Below are positions 8,701 through 16,101 of a DNA stretch of 64,000 nucleotides, one piece after another; the stretch's first letter is position 1; every line of letters begins with the position of its first letter. Position numbers and translations under genes: made by a program. This DNA is from Pseudomonas sp. MAG733B. Lineage in GTDB: Bacteria; Pseudomonadota; Gammaproteobacteria; Pseudomonadales; Pseudomonadaceae. The DNA lies in NCBI RefSeq assembly GCF_036884845.1, contig NZ_CP145732.1, positions 3,534,001 to 3,598,000 of the forward strand, given 5' to 3'. Under the pieces are notes generated by a model. That model was not told where the DNA came from, searched no databases, and worked only from the letters and a program-made list of their open reading frames with translations.

Positions 8701-10651
8701 CATCACCGTAGTGGGCGTCGGCGACATGGCCGGTGACGTGTTTGGTAACGGCTTGCTGATGTCCGACAAACTGCAACTGGTTGCTGCGTTCAACCACCTG
8801 CACATCTTCATCGACCCGAATCCGAACCCGGCGACCAGTTTCGTCGAGCGTCAGCGCATGTTCGACCTGCCACGTTCGGCGTGGTCGGATTACGACACCA
8901 GCATCATGTCCGAAGGCGGCGGTATCTTCTCGCGCAGCGCGAAGAGCATCGCGATTTCCCCGCAGATGCAGGAACGCTTCGACATCAAGGCCGACAAACT
9001 GACCCCGACCGAACTGCTCAACGCCTTGCTCAAGGCGCCGGTGGATCTGTTGTGGAACGGCGGTATCGGTACTTACGTCAAGGCCAGCAGCGAAAGCCAC
9101 GCCGATGTCGGCGACAAGGCCAACGATGCACTGCGCGTGAACGGCAACGAACTGCGCTGCAAAGTCGTGGGCGAGGGCGGTAACCTCGGCATGACCCAAC
9201 TGGGTCGTGTGGAATTCGGCCTCAATGGCGGCGGTTCCAACACCGACTTCATCGACAATGCCGGTGGTGTGGACTGCTCCGACCACGAAGTGAACATCAA
9301 GATCCTGCTGAACGAAGTGGTTCAGGCCGGTGACATGACCGACAAGCAACGCAACCAGTTGCTGGCGAGCATGACCGACGAAGTCGGCAACCTGGTGCTG
9401 GGCAACAACTACAAGCAGACTCAGGCCCTGTCCCTGGCAGCCCGTCGCGCCTTGGCGCGGATTGCCGAATACAAGCGCCTGATGAACGATCTGGAAGGTC
9501 GCGGCAAGCTGGATCGCGCCATCGAGTTCCTGCCTGCCGAAGACGCACTCAACGAGCGCATCGCCGACGGCCATGGCCTGACCCGTGCCGAGTTGTCGGT
9601 GCTGATCTCCTACAGCAAGATCGACCTTAAGGAGCAGCTGCTGGGCTCCCTGGTGCCGGATGACGACTACCTGACCCGCGACATGGAAACCGCTTTCCCG
9701 CCGACCCTGGTGAGCAAGTTCTCCGAAGCCATGCGCCGTCACCGTCTGAAGCGCGAAATCGTCAGCACCCAGATCGCCAACGACCTGGTCAACCACATGG
9801 GCATCACCTTCGTTCAACGACTCAAAGAGTCGACCGGCATGAGCCCGGCGAATGTTGCGGGTGCATATGTAATTGTTCGGGATATCTTCCACCTCCCGCA
9901 CTGGTTCCGTCAGATTGAAGCCCTGGACTATCAGGTTTCCGCCGACGTGCAACTGGAGCTGATGGACGAGCTGATGCGTCTGGGCCGTCGCGCCACGCGC
10001 TGGTTCCTGCGTGCCCGTCGCAACGAGCAGAACGCTGCCCGTGACGTCGCGCACTTCGGCCCGCATCTGAAAGAGTTGGGTCTCAAACTCGACGAGTTGC
10101 TCAGTGGCGAGATCCGCGAAACCTGGCAGACCCGTTATCAGGCGTATGTCGAAGCCGGTGTGCCGGAGTTGCTGGCGCGCATGGTGGCTGGTACTTCGCA
10201 CCTGTACACCCTGTTGCCGATCATCGAGGCTTCCGACGTGACTGGCCAGGATCCGGCCGAGGTAGCCAAGGCTTACTTCGCCGTGGGCAGCGCGCTGGAC
10301 ATCACCTGGTACATGCAACAGATCAGCGCTCTGCCGGTTGAAAACAACTGGCAGGCCCTGGCCCGTGAAGCGTTCCGTGATGATGTGGACTGGCAGCAAC
10401 GTGCGATCACCATCTCGGTCCTGCAACAGGGCGACGGCACTCAGGACGTGGAAACACGCTTGGCGCTGTGGATCGCGCAGCACGGCAGCATGATCGAACG
10501 CTGGCGTGCCATGCTGGTGGAAATCCGTGCCGCCAGCGGCACTGACTACGCCATGTATGCAGTGGCCAACCGTGAGCTGCTGGACCTGGCGTTGAGCGGG
10601 CAAGCGGTAGTGCCTGCCGCTGTCGCCGTCGAGCTGGAACCGGCGGCCTGA
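5765..10651 (+). CDS. gdhB: NAD-dependent glutamate dehydrogenase, large (180 kDa) type
   Basis: The 1628-residue protein is close to the usual length of the GdhB/L_180 family. It converts glutamate to 2-oxoglutarate and ammonium with NAD+, in the cytosol, feeding glutamate and arginine catabolism. The start is ATG at 5765 with GGAG eight bases upstream. The long N-terminal regulatory region (ACT-like) is followed by the catalytic core, recognisable by VGAKGGFLPRRLPLGG and a Rossmann segment VGVGDMAGDVFGNGLL, and a helical C-terminal part. It is monocistronic, with a strong terminator 15 bases after the stop. In P. aeruginosa this enzyme is arginine-induced and allosterically controlled. Confidence 0.96.
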   Translation: MAFFTAASKADFQHQLQAALAQHISEQALPQVALFAEQFFGIISLDELTQRRLSDLAGCTLSAWRLLERFDHAQPQVRVYNPDYERHGWQSTHTAVEVLHHDLPFLVDSVRTELNRRGYSIHTLQTTVLSVRRGSKGELLEILPKGTQADDVLQESLMYLEIDRCANTAELNVLTKELEQVLAEVRVAVGDFEPMKAKVQEILTNLDNSRFAVDADEKNEIKSFLEWLVGNHFTFLGYEEFVVSDEADGGHIAYDKDSFLGLTKLLRAGLTYDDLRIEDYAVNYLREPTLLSFAKAAHPSRVHRPAYPDYVSIREIDADGKVIKECRFMGLYTSSVYGESVRVIPYIRRKVAEIERRSGFQAKAHLGKELAQVLEVLPRDDLFQTPVDELFSTVMSIVQIQERNKIRVFLRKDPYGRFCYCLAYVPRDIYSTEVRQKIQQVLMDRLKASDCEFWTFFSESVLARVQLILRVDPKNRLDIDPQQLEKEVVQACRSWQDDYSALTVESFGEANGTNVLADFPKGFPAGYRERFAAHSAVVDMQHLLSLNEKNPLVMSFYQPLGQVSGQRELHCKLYHADTPLALSDVLPILENLGLRVLGEFPYRLRHTNGREFWIHDFAFTAAEGLDLDIQQLNDTLQDAFVHIVRGDAENDAFNRLVLTAGLPWRDVALLRAYARYLKQIRLGFDLGYIASTLNNHTDIARELTRLFKTRFYLARKLSSDDLEQRLEHAILTALDDVQVLNEDRILRRYLDLIKATLRTNFYQTDANGQNKSYFSFKFNPHLIPELPKPVPKFEIFVYSPRVEGVHLRFGNVARGGLRWSDREEDFRTEVLGLVKAQQVKNSVIVPVGAKGGFLPRRLPLGGSRDEIAAEGIACYRIFISGLLDITDNLKDGALVPPTNVVRHDDDDPYLVVAADKGTATFSDIANGIAIDYGFWLGDAFASGGSAGYDHKKMGITAKGAWVGVQRHFRERGINVQEDSITVVGVGDMAGDVFGNGLLMSDKLQLVAAFNHLHIFIDPNPNPATSFVERQRMFDLPRSAWSDYDTSIMSEGGGIFSRSAKSIAISPQMQERFDIKADKLTPTELLNALLKAPVDLLWNGGIGTYVKASSESHADVGDKANDALRVNGNELRCKVVGEGGNLGMTQLGRVEFGLNGGGSNTDFIDNAGGVDCSDHEVNIKILLNEVVQAGDMTDKQRNQLLASMTDEVGNLVLGNNYKQTQALSLAARRALARIAEYKRLMNDLEGRGKLDRAIEFLPAEDALNERIADGHGLTRAELSVLISYSKIDLKEQLLGSLVPDDDYLTRDMETAFPPTLVSKFSEAMRRHRLKREIVSTQIANDLVNHMGITFVQRLKESTGMSPANVAGAYVIVRDIFHLPHWFRQIEALDYQVSADVQLELMDELMRLGRRATRWFLRARRNEQNAARDVAHFGPHLKELGLKLDELLSGEIRETWQTRYQAYVEAGVPELLARMVAGTSHLYTLLPIIEASDVTGQDPAEVAKAYFAVGSALDITWYMQQISALPVENNWQALAREAFRDDVDWQQRAITISVLQQGDGTQDVETRLALWIAQHGSMIERWRAMLVEIRAASGTDYAMYAVANRELLDLALSGQAVVPAAVAVELEPAA

Positions 10652-10665
10652 TCAGGCGTTGAATG

Positions 10666-10701
10666 AAAAAGCCCCGCATTGAGAGATGCGGGGCTTTTTT
10701 T
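10666..10701 (+). terminator. Rho-independent terminator of gdhB
   Basis: AAAAAGCCCCGCAT, a short GAGAG loop, ATGCGGGGC and a run of seven T. The flanking A- and T-runs make it potentially bidirectional, though the minus-strand lipoprotein gene ends about 50 bp further on. Confidence 0.93.
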
Positions 10702-10751
10702 GTCTGTGGGATTTGTGGTGTTTGTGCTGGCCCGCGATGGGGCCATTGATT

Positions 10752-11462
10752 TCAATACAACTTCTGACCCGTTGCAGTATCAATCATCGATACATTACTT
10801 GTCGGACTAGTCAGTAAATTACTGAGCGACTGGTCAAACTTCTGCAATGCCCTTACTTGCACATTTTGTTGTTCGTTAATGTCGGCAACAATCTCTTCGC
10901 TACGTTTGAAGTCTGCCCATACCGGGCTGAGCGCTTTGGCGTCATAACCTTGGGCAGTGGCGATGTAGTTGAAGTTGCTGTCATAAAAATCCGCGCTGAC
11001 TTTGGATTCAACGTCCGAACTGCGTGAGGTGATCAACTGGCTGCGGCTGTCGATGATGGCGACGACATCCGGTTTCGCGGCTTTCAGGCTTTGCATGTCC
11101 GGATACACCGTGACCGAACCGAACTGCCGTTGCAGCGAAGCCTTGACCCAGTCTACTGCAAGGTCGGGTTTGGAGGTGGCGACGTAGGCGTCGTGGATGT
11201 CCTGCACCAGCAGGCTCTGACCGAAACCGGTGCCGGCATTGGCCTGGTAATCCTGCAGGTAGGCGCGGTTGGCCTGGGTGTTTTGGCTGTACACCACGCC
11301 CAGGGAAACATTGCTGCCGTTGGAAATGCGGGTCGCGTTGCTGCGGCCTACCGGTTCGGTGAAGATTCCGTCCAGCGAGGAAACCGCCGAAGGCGCCGTG
11401 GGCACCGAGCAGCCAGCCATGAGAGCAGCCAACGATAACGTACTGACAAGTGCAAGTTTCAT
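10752..11462 (-). CDS. Predicted lipoprotein of unknown function
   Basis: The 236-residue protein has a lipoprotein signal peptide; the lipobox LMAGC puts the acylated Cys at residue 18. ATG at 11462 has GGAG seven bases upstream, and the upstream starts of the same frame would precede the signal peptide. The mature part has no membrane segment and contains a stretch suggestive of an alpha/beta domain (VKASLQRQFGSVTVYPDMQ). No +2 Asp follows the Cys (Ser instead), so outer-membrane sorting is expected. I do not recognise the family. An ATTGG direct repeat lies 99-128 bp upstream, linking it to the MocR regulator nearby. Confidence 0.82.
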   Translation of the reverse strand: MKLALVSTLSLAALMAGCSVPTAPSAVSSLDGIFTEPVGRSNATRISNGSNVSLGVVYSQNTQANRAYLQDYQANAGTGFGQSLLVQDIHDAYVATSKPDLAVDWVKASLQRQFGSVTVYPDMQSLKAAKPDVVAIIDSRSQLITSRSSDVESKVSADFYDSNFNYIATAQGYDAKALSPVWADFKRSEEIVADINEQQNVQVRALQKFDQSLSNLLTSPTSNVSMIDTATGQKLY

Positions 11463-11560
11463 TGTGTTTCTCCAGTGAAACAACATCAGTAGGGAAGTTG
11501 AAGTTGCCGGAAGCGGCCGGCAGTGACTTCAGACTAAACCGTGAAGAACGAAATGAAATA

Positions 11561-11590
11561 GCCAATATCGGTAGTTATCAGGTGGCCAAT
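11561..11590 (-). promoter_or_regulatory. Candidate MocR operator A (24-bp-spaced direct repeat)
   Basis: On the minus strand the site reads ATTGGC, 18 bases, then ATTGGC, so the half-site starts are 24 bp apart. It lies 99-128 bp before the lipoprotein start. The same arrangement occurs upstream of the cupin and monooxygenase genes. Sites A and B also share CACCTGA right after the first half-site. Confidence 0.6.
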
Positions 11591-11635
11591 AGTTTTGTTT
11601 GGTTTAAAGACGTCCGGGTAATTGCCCGGAGAAAT

Positions 11636-11671
11636 AAAAACGCCCGATTCATCGATTCGGGCGTATTTATT
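11636..11671 (-). terminator. Rho-independent terminator of the cupin gene
   Basis: On the minus strand, CGCCCGAATCGATGAATCGGGCG followed by TTTTT forms a stable stem just 20-50 bases after the cupin stop codon. Confidence 0.85.
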
Positions 11672-11691
11672 TATGGCTACCGCTTCAGCGA

Positions 11692-12111
11692 TCAGTTTTT
11701 CAAGGGGACCAACACTTTCTCGTCCGGAGACAACACCATGAACACCAGCAATTTGGCCGGCTCGGTGGCGCTGGCGTTTTTCGACACCAGATGTTCGGAA
11801 CCGGCCGCTTCGTACCAGTATTCGCCCGTCTTGTAGGTCACTTCTTTTTCGCCTTTGACCTGGGAAGTAATGGATCCCGAGAGGACGTATGCCATGGCCG
11901 TGCCGTCGTGTTTATGGGCAATGGATGATTGGCCAGGCTTGTAGTCGACCTCGATCATCAGCGCCTTTTTCCCCGGTACGTTTTTCAGCATTTGGTCCTG
12001 CAAGACCGTGACTTTCTCCGAAGGGCCTCCGGCTTCATGGGCGAATGCCGAGGCGGAGATAGATAAGGACAGGGCAACAAGGGGAGCGGCACAGAAGCGC
12101 AAAACGTTCAT
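11692..12111 (-). CDS. Exported cupin-domain protein
   Basis: A 139-residue protein with a Sec signal peptide (residues 1-24, cleavage near AFA-HE) and a single conserved beta-barrel domain. The metal-binding cupin motif 1 is visible as HKHDGTAMAYVLSG, with a further YEAAGSEH in motif 2. The mature protein is therefore a small periplasmic metal-binding or small-molecule-binding protein; catalytic activity cannot be assigned. It is monocistronic, ends in its own terminator, and has an ATTGG direct repeat 68-97 bp upstream of the ATG. Confidence 0.88.
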   Translation of the reverse strand: MNVLRFCAAPLVALSLSISASAFAHEAGGPSEKVTVLQDQMLKNVPGKKALMIEVDYKPGQSSIAHKHDGTAMAYVLSGSITSQVKGEKEVTYKTGEYWYEAAGSEHLVSKNASATEPAKLLVFMVLSPDEKVLVPLKN

Positions 12112-12178
12112 GGTTCATCACCTGCGGTGGGTTAGTGGTGTAGAACCAATCTAGTGCGCGGCGAGTGGCAATCAAACA

Positions 12179-12208
12179 GCCAATATTCGGGAAGGTCAGG
12201 TGACCAAT
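12179..12208 (-). promoter_or_regulatory. Candidate MocR operator B (24-bp-spaced direct repeat)
   Basis: The minus strand reads ATTGGTCACCTGA, then after 11 more bases ATTGGC. Half-site starts are 24 bp apart, as at sites A and C. It lies 68-97 bp upstream of the cupin ATG. Confidence 0.6.
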
Positions 12209-12229
12209 GCGACAGGGGCGGAAAACGAA

Positions 12230-12303
12230 AAAGATCGCAGCCTCCGGTCATTTCCGCAGGGGTACCCATACCCTGCGGAAACGGCCAAAAGGCTGCGATC
12301 TTT
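12230..12303. repeat. Large nested inverted repeat (GATCGCAGCC type)
   Basis: AAAGATCGCAGCC at the left pairs with GGCTGCGATCTTT at the right. Inside, TTTCCGCAGGG pairs with CCCTGCGGAAA. It lies just after the monooxygenase stop codon and may act as its terminator. The same GATCGCAGCC arms recur at 14813-14898, so this is a dispersed palindromic element. Confidence 0.75.
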
Positions 12304-12313
12304 AACTGGTTTT

Positions 12314-12607
12314 CTAACGGATCGGAAAGCTGTTGAAGTCGACGGCATTCGCCAGTTGGCAGTCGATCAGGTCGATGAAGCCTTGCACCTGGGGACTGTT
12401 GAAATGCGACTGCATCGCCGATTCCGATTGCCAGTGGGCGCTGACGGTCCAGCGATTACTGTCCTCAGGGCAGCGGTCGACCATATAGGAGTCACAGCCC
12501 GGTAGTTCGCGCAGGGTGTCGACAATCTTTTGCAGTTGCTTACCCAGTTCTTCCGAGCGGCCGGCGACGGCCTGCACCTTTACGGTATTGATCACTTTGT
12601 AGGACAT
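12314..12607 (-). CDS. Antibiotic-biosynthesis monooxygenase (ABM) family protein
   Basis: The 97-residue protein starts at ATG 12607, which has an ideal AGGAG eight bases upstream. It has the ABM dimeric ferredoxin-like fold pattern: an N-terminal strand (VINTVKVQAVAGR), a helix, GCDSYMVDRCPEDSNRW, WQSESAMQSHF and a final helix. Family members are small cofactor-independent quinol or polyketide monooxygenases such as YgiN. The substrate is unknown. It lies downstream of the MocR gene on the same strand and has operator-like site C 91-120 bp upstream. Confidence 0.85.
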   Translation of the reverse strand: MSYKVINTVKVQAVAGRSEELGKQLQKIVDTLRELPGCDSYMVDRCPEDSNRWTVSAHWQSESAMQSHFNSPQVQGFIDLIDCQLANAVDFNSFPIR

Positions 12608-12697
12608 TGCTAACACTCCTGAATCAGGCCGGACGAATCCTGCTCATTGAGAGATAACGCCTTTGCAGGATAGGCCTGCACCCCCGGACCACCAATA

Positions 12698-12727
12698 GCC
12701 AATCGCCGGATAAAGACGCAGTCCAAT
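12698..12727 (-). promoter_or_regulatory. Candidate MocR operator C (24-bp-spaced direct repeat)
   Basis: The minus strand reads ATTGGACTGC, 14 bases, then ATTGGC, with 24 bp between half-site starts. A third half-site (ATTGGT) abuts at 12691-12696. It lies between the MocR stop codon and the ABM monooxygenase start. Confidence 0.55.
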
Positions 12728-14160
12728 TACGCAAGCTGTTGCAAAATATCTCTCAAACGGTCAAGTGCGGTGTCGATGTCCAGGGTTTCGATGGCGCCAA
12801 ACCCCAGGAAAAACCCGGCTTGCGGCGGTTGCTGATAGAAAAAGCTGTCGATCGCGTAGAGCCCGACTTCCACCTTTTTCGCCAGTTCGATCACCAGCGC
12901 AACATCGATCGGTACCTTGCACAGCACCACCATGTGAAAACCGGCCGTGGTCGGCACCGCCTCAAGCCAAGGTGCGAGATCACCCGACATGCGCGCGAGG
13001 ATCCGGTCACGCCGGCCCGCATAGATCGTATGGCAGCGGCGAATGTGCTTGAGCAGGCAGCCTTCAGCGATGAATTTGGCCAGCGCCCACTGGGGCAGGG
13101 TGGAAGTGTGTAGGTCGGTGAGTTGCTTGGCGCGCACCACCGCTTCAAGGATCGCCGGCGGCAGGATCGCGTAACCCAGGCGCAACTCCGGCAGCAGGGT
13201 TTTCGAGAAAGTGCCGACGTAGGCAACGATGCCGCGCTCATCCATGCTTTGCAGCGAGTCCGTGGGGCGGCCTTCGTAGCGGAATTCGCTGTCGTAGTCG
13301 TCCTCGATGATGATCGCGCCCAGTTCATGGGCCCTGGCCAATAGCGCCACCCGTCGTGCCTGGCTCATCGGCATGCCAAGCGGGAACTGGTGTGAAGGCG
13401 TGACGTAGATCAGCCGTGTGCCGAGGGGAATCTTGTCCACCTGGATACCTTCGGCATCCACCGGTACGCCAATCACCGTGGCGCCGTGGGTGCCAAACAA
13501 TAGGCGCGCCGGCGGATAACCGGGGTCTTCCATGGCGACGATGCTGCCGGGGCGGATCAGTACGCGGGAGATCAGGTCCAGCGCCTGCTGGGCGCCGTTG
13601 CACACCACCACGTCTTCATCCTGGCAATTGACCCCACGGGAAAACGCGATATGCCGCGCGATGGCATTGCGCAGCGCCGGCAGGCCTTCGGGCAGGCTGT
13701 AGAAGCCTTTGGATGCAGCGATCTGGCGCAAGGCGTGGGACGTACAGCGCCGCCAGTCGTCCTGGGGAAACTGGCCTTTGCTGGTGGCGCCGCCAATGAA
13801 GTCATAACGCAGTGAGCCTTCCAGCGTCGGGTGGCGCAAAAACACCGGCAGGTTGCGCCAGGACTCGATCACCTCGAAACCGGCCAACTCCGAATGGCTT
13901 TGTTTGCGCTCGATTTTCGAAGCGCGGGCATTGACGTAAGTGCCCTTGCCGATTACCCCGGTGAGGTAATTTTCGTAGGTCAGTTGCGCGTAGGTATCGG
14001 AAATGGTCTTGCGCGAAATGCCCAGTTGCTCGGCGAGCAAGCGGCTCGGTGGAAGCTGCGTCCCTGCTGTCAGACGACCCGATTCGATGGCGCTGCGCAG
14101 TTGGTTGTACAACTGGCCCGACAGATCCTTGCGGCCGTTAATGACAACATGTAGTTCCAT
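12727..14160 (-). CDS. MocR/GntR-family regulator with aminotransferase-like domain
   Basis: The 477-residue protein starts at ATG 14160 (GGAG ten bases upstream). Residues about 10-75 form a GntR winged helix-turn-helix (LPPSRLLAEQLGISRKT). Residues about 105-470 form a fold-type I aminotransferase domain, with the PLP lysine in GTFSKTLLPELRLGY. MocR proteins bind direct repeats and respond to PLP or amino compounds. The AhpD-like gene is divergent (205 bp between starts), and three genes downstream on the same strand carry ATTGG direct repeats, which suggests a local regulon. The effector cannot be deduced from sequence. Confidence 0.93.
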   Translation of the reverse strand: MELHVVINGRKDLSGQLYNQLRSAIESGRLTAGTQLPPSRLLAEQLGISRKTISDTYAQLTYENYLTGVIGKGTYVNARASKIERKQSHSELAGFEVIESWRNLPVFLRHPTLEGSLRYDFIGGATSKGQFPQDDWRRCTSHALRQIAASKGFYSLPEGLPALRNAIARHIAFSRGVNCQDEDVVVCNGAQQALDLISRVLIRPGSIVAMEDPGYPPARLLFGTHGATVIGVPVDAEGIQVDKIPLGTRLIYVTPSHQFPLGMPMSQARRVALLARAHELGAIIIEDDYDSEFRYEGRPTDSLQSMDERGIVAYVGTFSKTLLPELRLGYAILPPAILEAVVRAKQLTDLHTSTLPQWALAKFIAEGCLLKHIRRCHTIYAGRRDRILARMSGDLAPWLEAVPTTAGFHMVVLCKVPIDVALVIELAKKVEVGLYAIDSFFYQQPPQAGFFLGFGAIETLDIDTALDRLRDILQQLA

Positions 14161-14365
14161 ACCGGCGTAGCTCCGATGCAATTGGGGCGCGTGTGCGTCG
14201 CGCCAGATTACCCGCAACCAGTCGTTGTCAGAAGTTGAGTAGCAGAAAAACCGTCAATTGGTCTGCTTTCGGGTGGTACAGGGTTTTTTCGCAGAATTGG
14301 ATCTGTATCACGGGTGTATCAATGGTTACCTTGAACGACACATCACCGCTGCATGAGGTCACTCC
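14161..14365. promoter_or_regulatory. Divergent MocR / AhpD-like promoter region
   Basis: This 205-bp spacer must hold both promoters. It contains three ATTGG half-sites on the plus strand (14181, 14257, 14296), but none are 24 bp apart. A GTATCA pair 11 bp apart lies at 14305 and 14316. It is a plausible but unproven autoregulatory site for the MocR protein. Confidence 0.4.
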
Positions 14366-14806
14366 ATGAACCCCCGACTGGATTACTACAGCGCTTCGCC
14401 CAAAGCGATGAAAGCGATGATCGCCATGGAGGCCCTGACCAGCAGTCTGAGCATCGAGCCGGCGTTGCTGCATCTGATCAAGATCCGCGCATCGCAGCTC
14501 AACGGCTGTGCGTTCTGCACCGACATGCACTCGGTGGACGCCCGGCGCCTCGGTGAGACCGACCGACGCCTGTATTCCATCGTGGTCTGGCGCGACAGCA
14601 ACTTCTTCAACCCCCGCGAGCGCGCGGCCCTGGCCTGGACTGAAGCGGTGACGCTGCTGTCGCAAAATAATGTGCCGGACGATGTCTATGAGCAGGCCCG
14701 GGCGCAATTCAACGAAGCCGAACTGGTGGACCTGACCATTGCGGTCACCACCATCAACAGCTGGAATCGCCTTGCCGTGAGTTTTCGGCAAACGCCGAGC
14801 ACCTGA
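14366..14806 (+). CDS. AhpD-like / carboxymuconolactone decarboxylase family protein
   Basis: A 146-residue all-helical protein of the AhpD-like superfamily. The active-site motif is CAFCTDMHS (CxxC followed two residues later by His), the redox pair used by AhpD-type alkyl hydroperoxidases. Many such single-domain proteins are peroxidase-like thiol enzymes, but the substrate is unknown. It is transcribed divergently from the MocR regulator, a common pairing, so regulation by that protein is likely. Base composition is like that of its neighbours. Confidence 0.88.
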   Translation: MNPRLDYYSASPKAMKAMIAMEALTSSLSIEPALLHLIKIRASQLNGCAFCTDMHSVDARRLGETDRRLYSIVVWRDSNFFNPRERAALAWTEAVTLLSQNNVPDDVYEQARAQFNEAELVDLTIAVTTINSWNRLAVSFRQTPST

Positions 14807-14812
14807 AGCCCC

Positions 14813-14898
14813 GTAGGAGCTGCCGGAGGCTGCGATCTTTTGATCTGGCTTTTATCAGATCAAAAGATCGCAGCCTCGTTTCACTCGACAGCTCCTAC
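14813..14898. repeat. Long inverted repeat (GTAGGAGCTG / GATCGCAGCC type)
   Basis: GTAGGAGCTG (14813) pairs with CAGCTCCTAC (ending 14898). Inside, AGGCTGCGATCTTTTGATC pairs with GATCAAAAGATCGCAGCCT. It lies between convergent genes and could terminate both. It is a Pseudomonas dispersed palindrome, related to 12230-12303. Confidence 0.8.
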
Positions 14899-14906
14899 AG
14901 GAACCT

Positions 14907-15227
14907 TCAGGGCGCCGGAGCGGGGCGCTGCGGTTTCACCGAGTTGCCGAAGGTATTGCCCATGCGCGTGCTGGTGGCTGCCGGAGTCGCCAAACCCACC
15001 TGGTTTGGCGGGCGTTTGTTGACCGGCACATTCATCGCTTCCAGATTCTTTTGCGCGGCAGCGGCCCCCTCGGGGTTATTGCCCATCTGCTGGCTCAGGC
15101 AGTCGTAGTCCGGCGCCTTGTACCCGGCAACCGACACCTCTACGCAACCCGACGGCTCCACTGCGTGCGCCAGTGACAAAGCACTCATCAGCAATACGCC
15201 CGATGCGATCCTCGATAACGTACTCAT
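14907..15227 (-). CDS. Small exported hypothetical protein
   Basis: A 106-residue protein with a clear Sec signal peptide (residues 1-22, cleavage near AHA-VE). The mature part has two Cys residues that could form a disulphide (SGCVEVSVAGYKAPDYDC) and a low-complexity Pro/Asn-rich C-terminus. No enzyme motif is visible and the family is not recognised. It is divergent from vreA and shares the 124-bp intergenic region with it, so phosphate-linked control is conceivable but not shown. Confidence 0.7.
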   Translation of the reverse strand: MSTLSRIASGVLLMSALSLAHAVEPSGCVEVSVAGYKAPDYDCLSQQMGNNPEGAAAAQKNLEAMNVPVNKRPPNQVGLATPAATSTRMGNTFGNSVKPQRPAPAP

Positions 15228-15319
15228 TCAAGACCTCCTGTCCAGCCCGAACGGGCCATGGATGGGCTTGAGTCTAATCCATAGCGATTTGATATCTCGT
15301 GATGGTTTTTTTGCACGGC

Positions 15320-15347
15320 CCGTCACACCAGAGTCATAAACAGTCAT
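15320..15347 (+). promoter_or_regulatory. PHO-box-like tandem repeats upstream of vreA
   Basis: CCGTCAC-ACCA-GAGTCAT-AAA-CAGTCAT shows three 7-mers resembling the PhoB half-site CTGTCAT, with 11- and 10-bp periodicity. PhoB control is established for the vre locus of P. aeruginosa, which supports the reading. The match is imperfect and lies very close to the annotated ATG. Confidence 0.5.
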
Positions 15348-15351
15348 CAGG

Positions 15352-16101
15352 ATGACGGTTTTCAGGGATAGGTCAGCCGTGCAGCGAGGCAGAGTCAAGG
15401 ATGCGCGCCAGAGATCGTCGACTCCTGTTCGTCAGGGTTGCCTGGCGTTGCTGCTTTGGCTGATCACATCGGTGGCCAACGCCGGGCCGCTCGATACGGC
15501 TGCGCCTCAAATACTGGATATTCCCGCACAGGAACTGGCCGGCGCACTTGAGCAGTTCAGTCGTTCGACCGGCATGGCCGTTTTGGTGGATCGCCAACTG
15601 ACCCGTGGCAGACGCTCACTCGCCGTCAAGGGCAGCATGAGCGCCAGCGATGCCCTGAGTCAGATGCTCAGCGGCAGTGGGCTGATGGCCCGATATGCCA
15701 GGGCGGATGCCTTTACCTTGCAGAAAGCAACGGTTGCGCCGGTGCCAGCCGTTTCGGGGCCTGTGGCGCAGGGTTCGCCCCTCGCAGGCAGTAGTTATGC
15801 GACATCGATTCAAGCGGCGATCGAACGCAGCCTGTGCCGCTCGCCATTGGTCCGGCCTGGCAGTTTTCGCGCCTTGCTCCAGTTGTGGATCGGCCGCGAC
15901 GGTGTGGTTCAGCACAGCAGGCTGGTCAGTTCCACGGGAGATGTGCAGCGCGATGCCGCGCTGGTGGAAAGTTTACGCAACCTGAACATCGAACGGCCGG
16001 CGCCAAGCTCTTTGAGCCAGCCGGTCACGCTGCTTTTGTTACCGGAGTCGTCAGGAAAACGCATGGAATGCCCACAGTGGAAAGGAGTTTCCGGGGGATG
16101 A
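15352..16101 (+). CDS. vreA: VreA-like periplasmic signalling protein (STN domain, no beta-barrel)
   Basis: A 249-residue protein. An N-terminal hydrophobic export signal (about residues 28-44) precedes an STN secretin/TonB short domain (ILDIPAQELAGALEQFSRST onward, about residues 53-122). The C-terminal part resembles the TonB periplasmic fold (LWIGRDGVVQHSRLVSSTGD). There is no TonB-dependent receptor barrel. In P. aeruginosa VreA transmits a surface signal to VreR/VreI. ATG 15352 directly follows the PHO-like repeats with a poor ribosome site, so GTG 15379 (AGG seven bases upstream) may be the true start. The stop overlaps vreI by ATGA. Confidence 0.85.
   Translation: MTVFRDRSAVQRGRVKDARQRSSTPVRQGCLALLLWLITSVANAGPLDTAAPQILDIPAQELAGALEQFSRSTGMAVLVDRQLTRGRRSLAVKGSMSASDALSQMLSGSGLMARYARADAFTLQKATVAPVPAVSGPVAQGSPLAGSSYATSIQAAIERSLCRSPLVRPGSFRALLQLWIGRDGVVQHSRLVSSTGDVQRDAALVESLRNLNIERPAPSSLSQPVTLLLLPESSGKRMECPQWKGVSGG

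Noticed and set aside
5735..10603. A 1622-codon open frame on the minus strand opposite gdhB
   Set aside because: It is a shadow of the GC-rich gdhB codon pattern. It has no ribosome site, no domain signature and repeats of Gln/His/Val typical of antisense frames.
12727..14160. Assigning the MocR gene as MpaR, the regulator beside ccoN4 in P. aeruginosa
   Set aside because: It lies 28 kb from the ccoN gene here and has its own neighbouring ATTGG operators, so the linkage does not hold.
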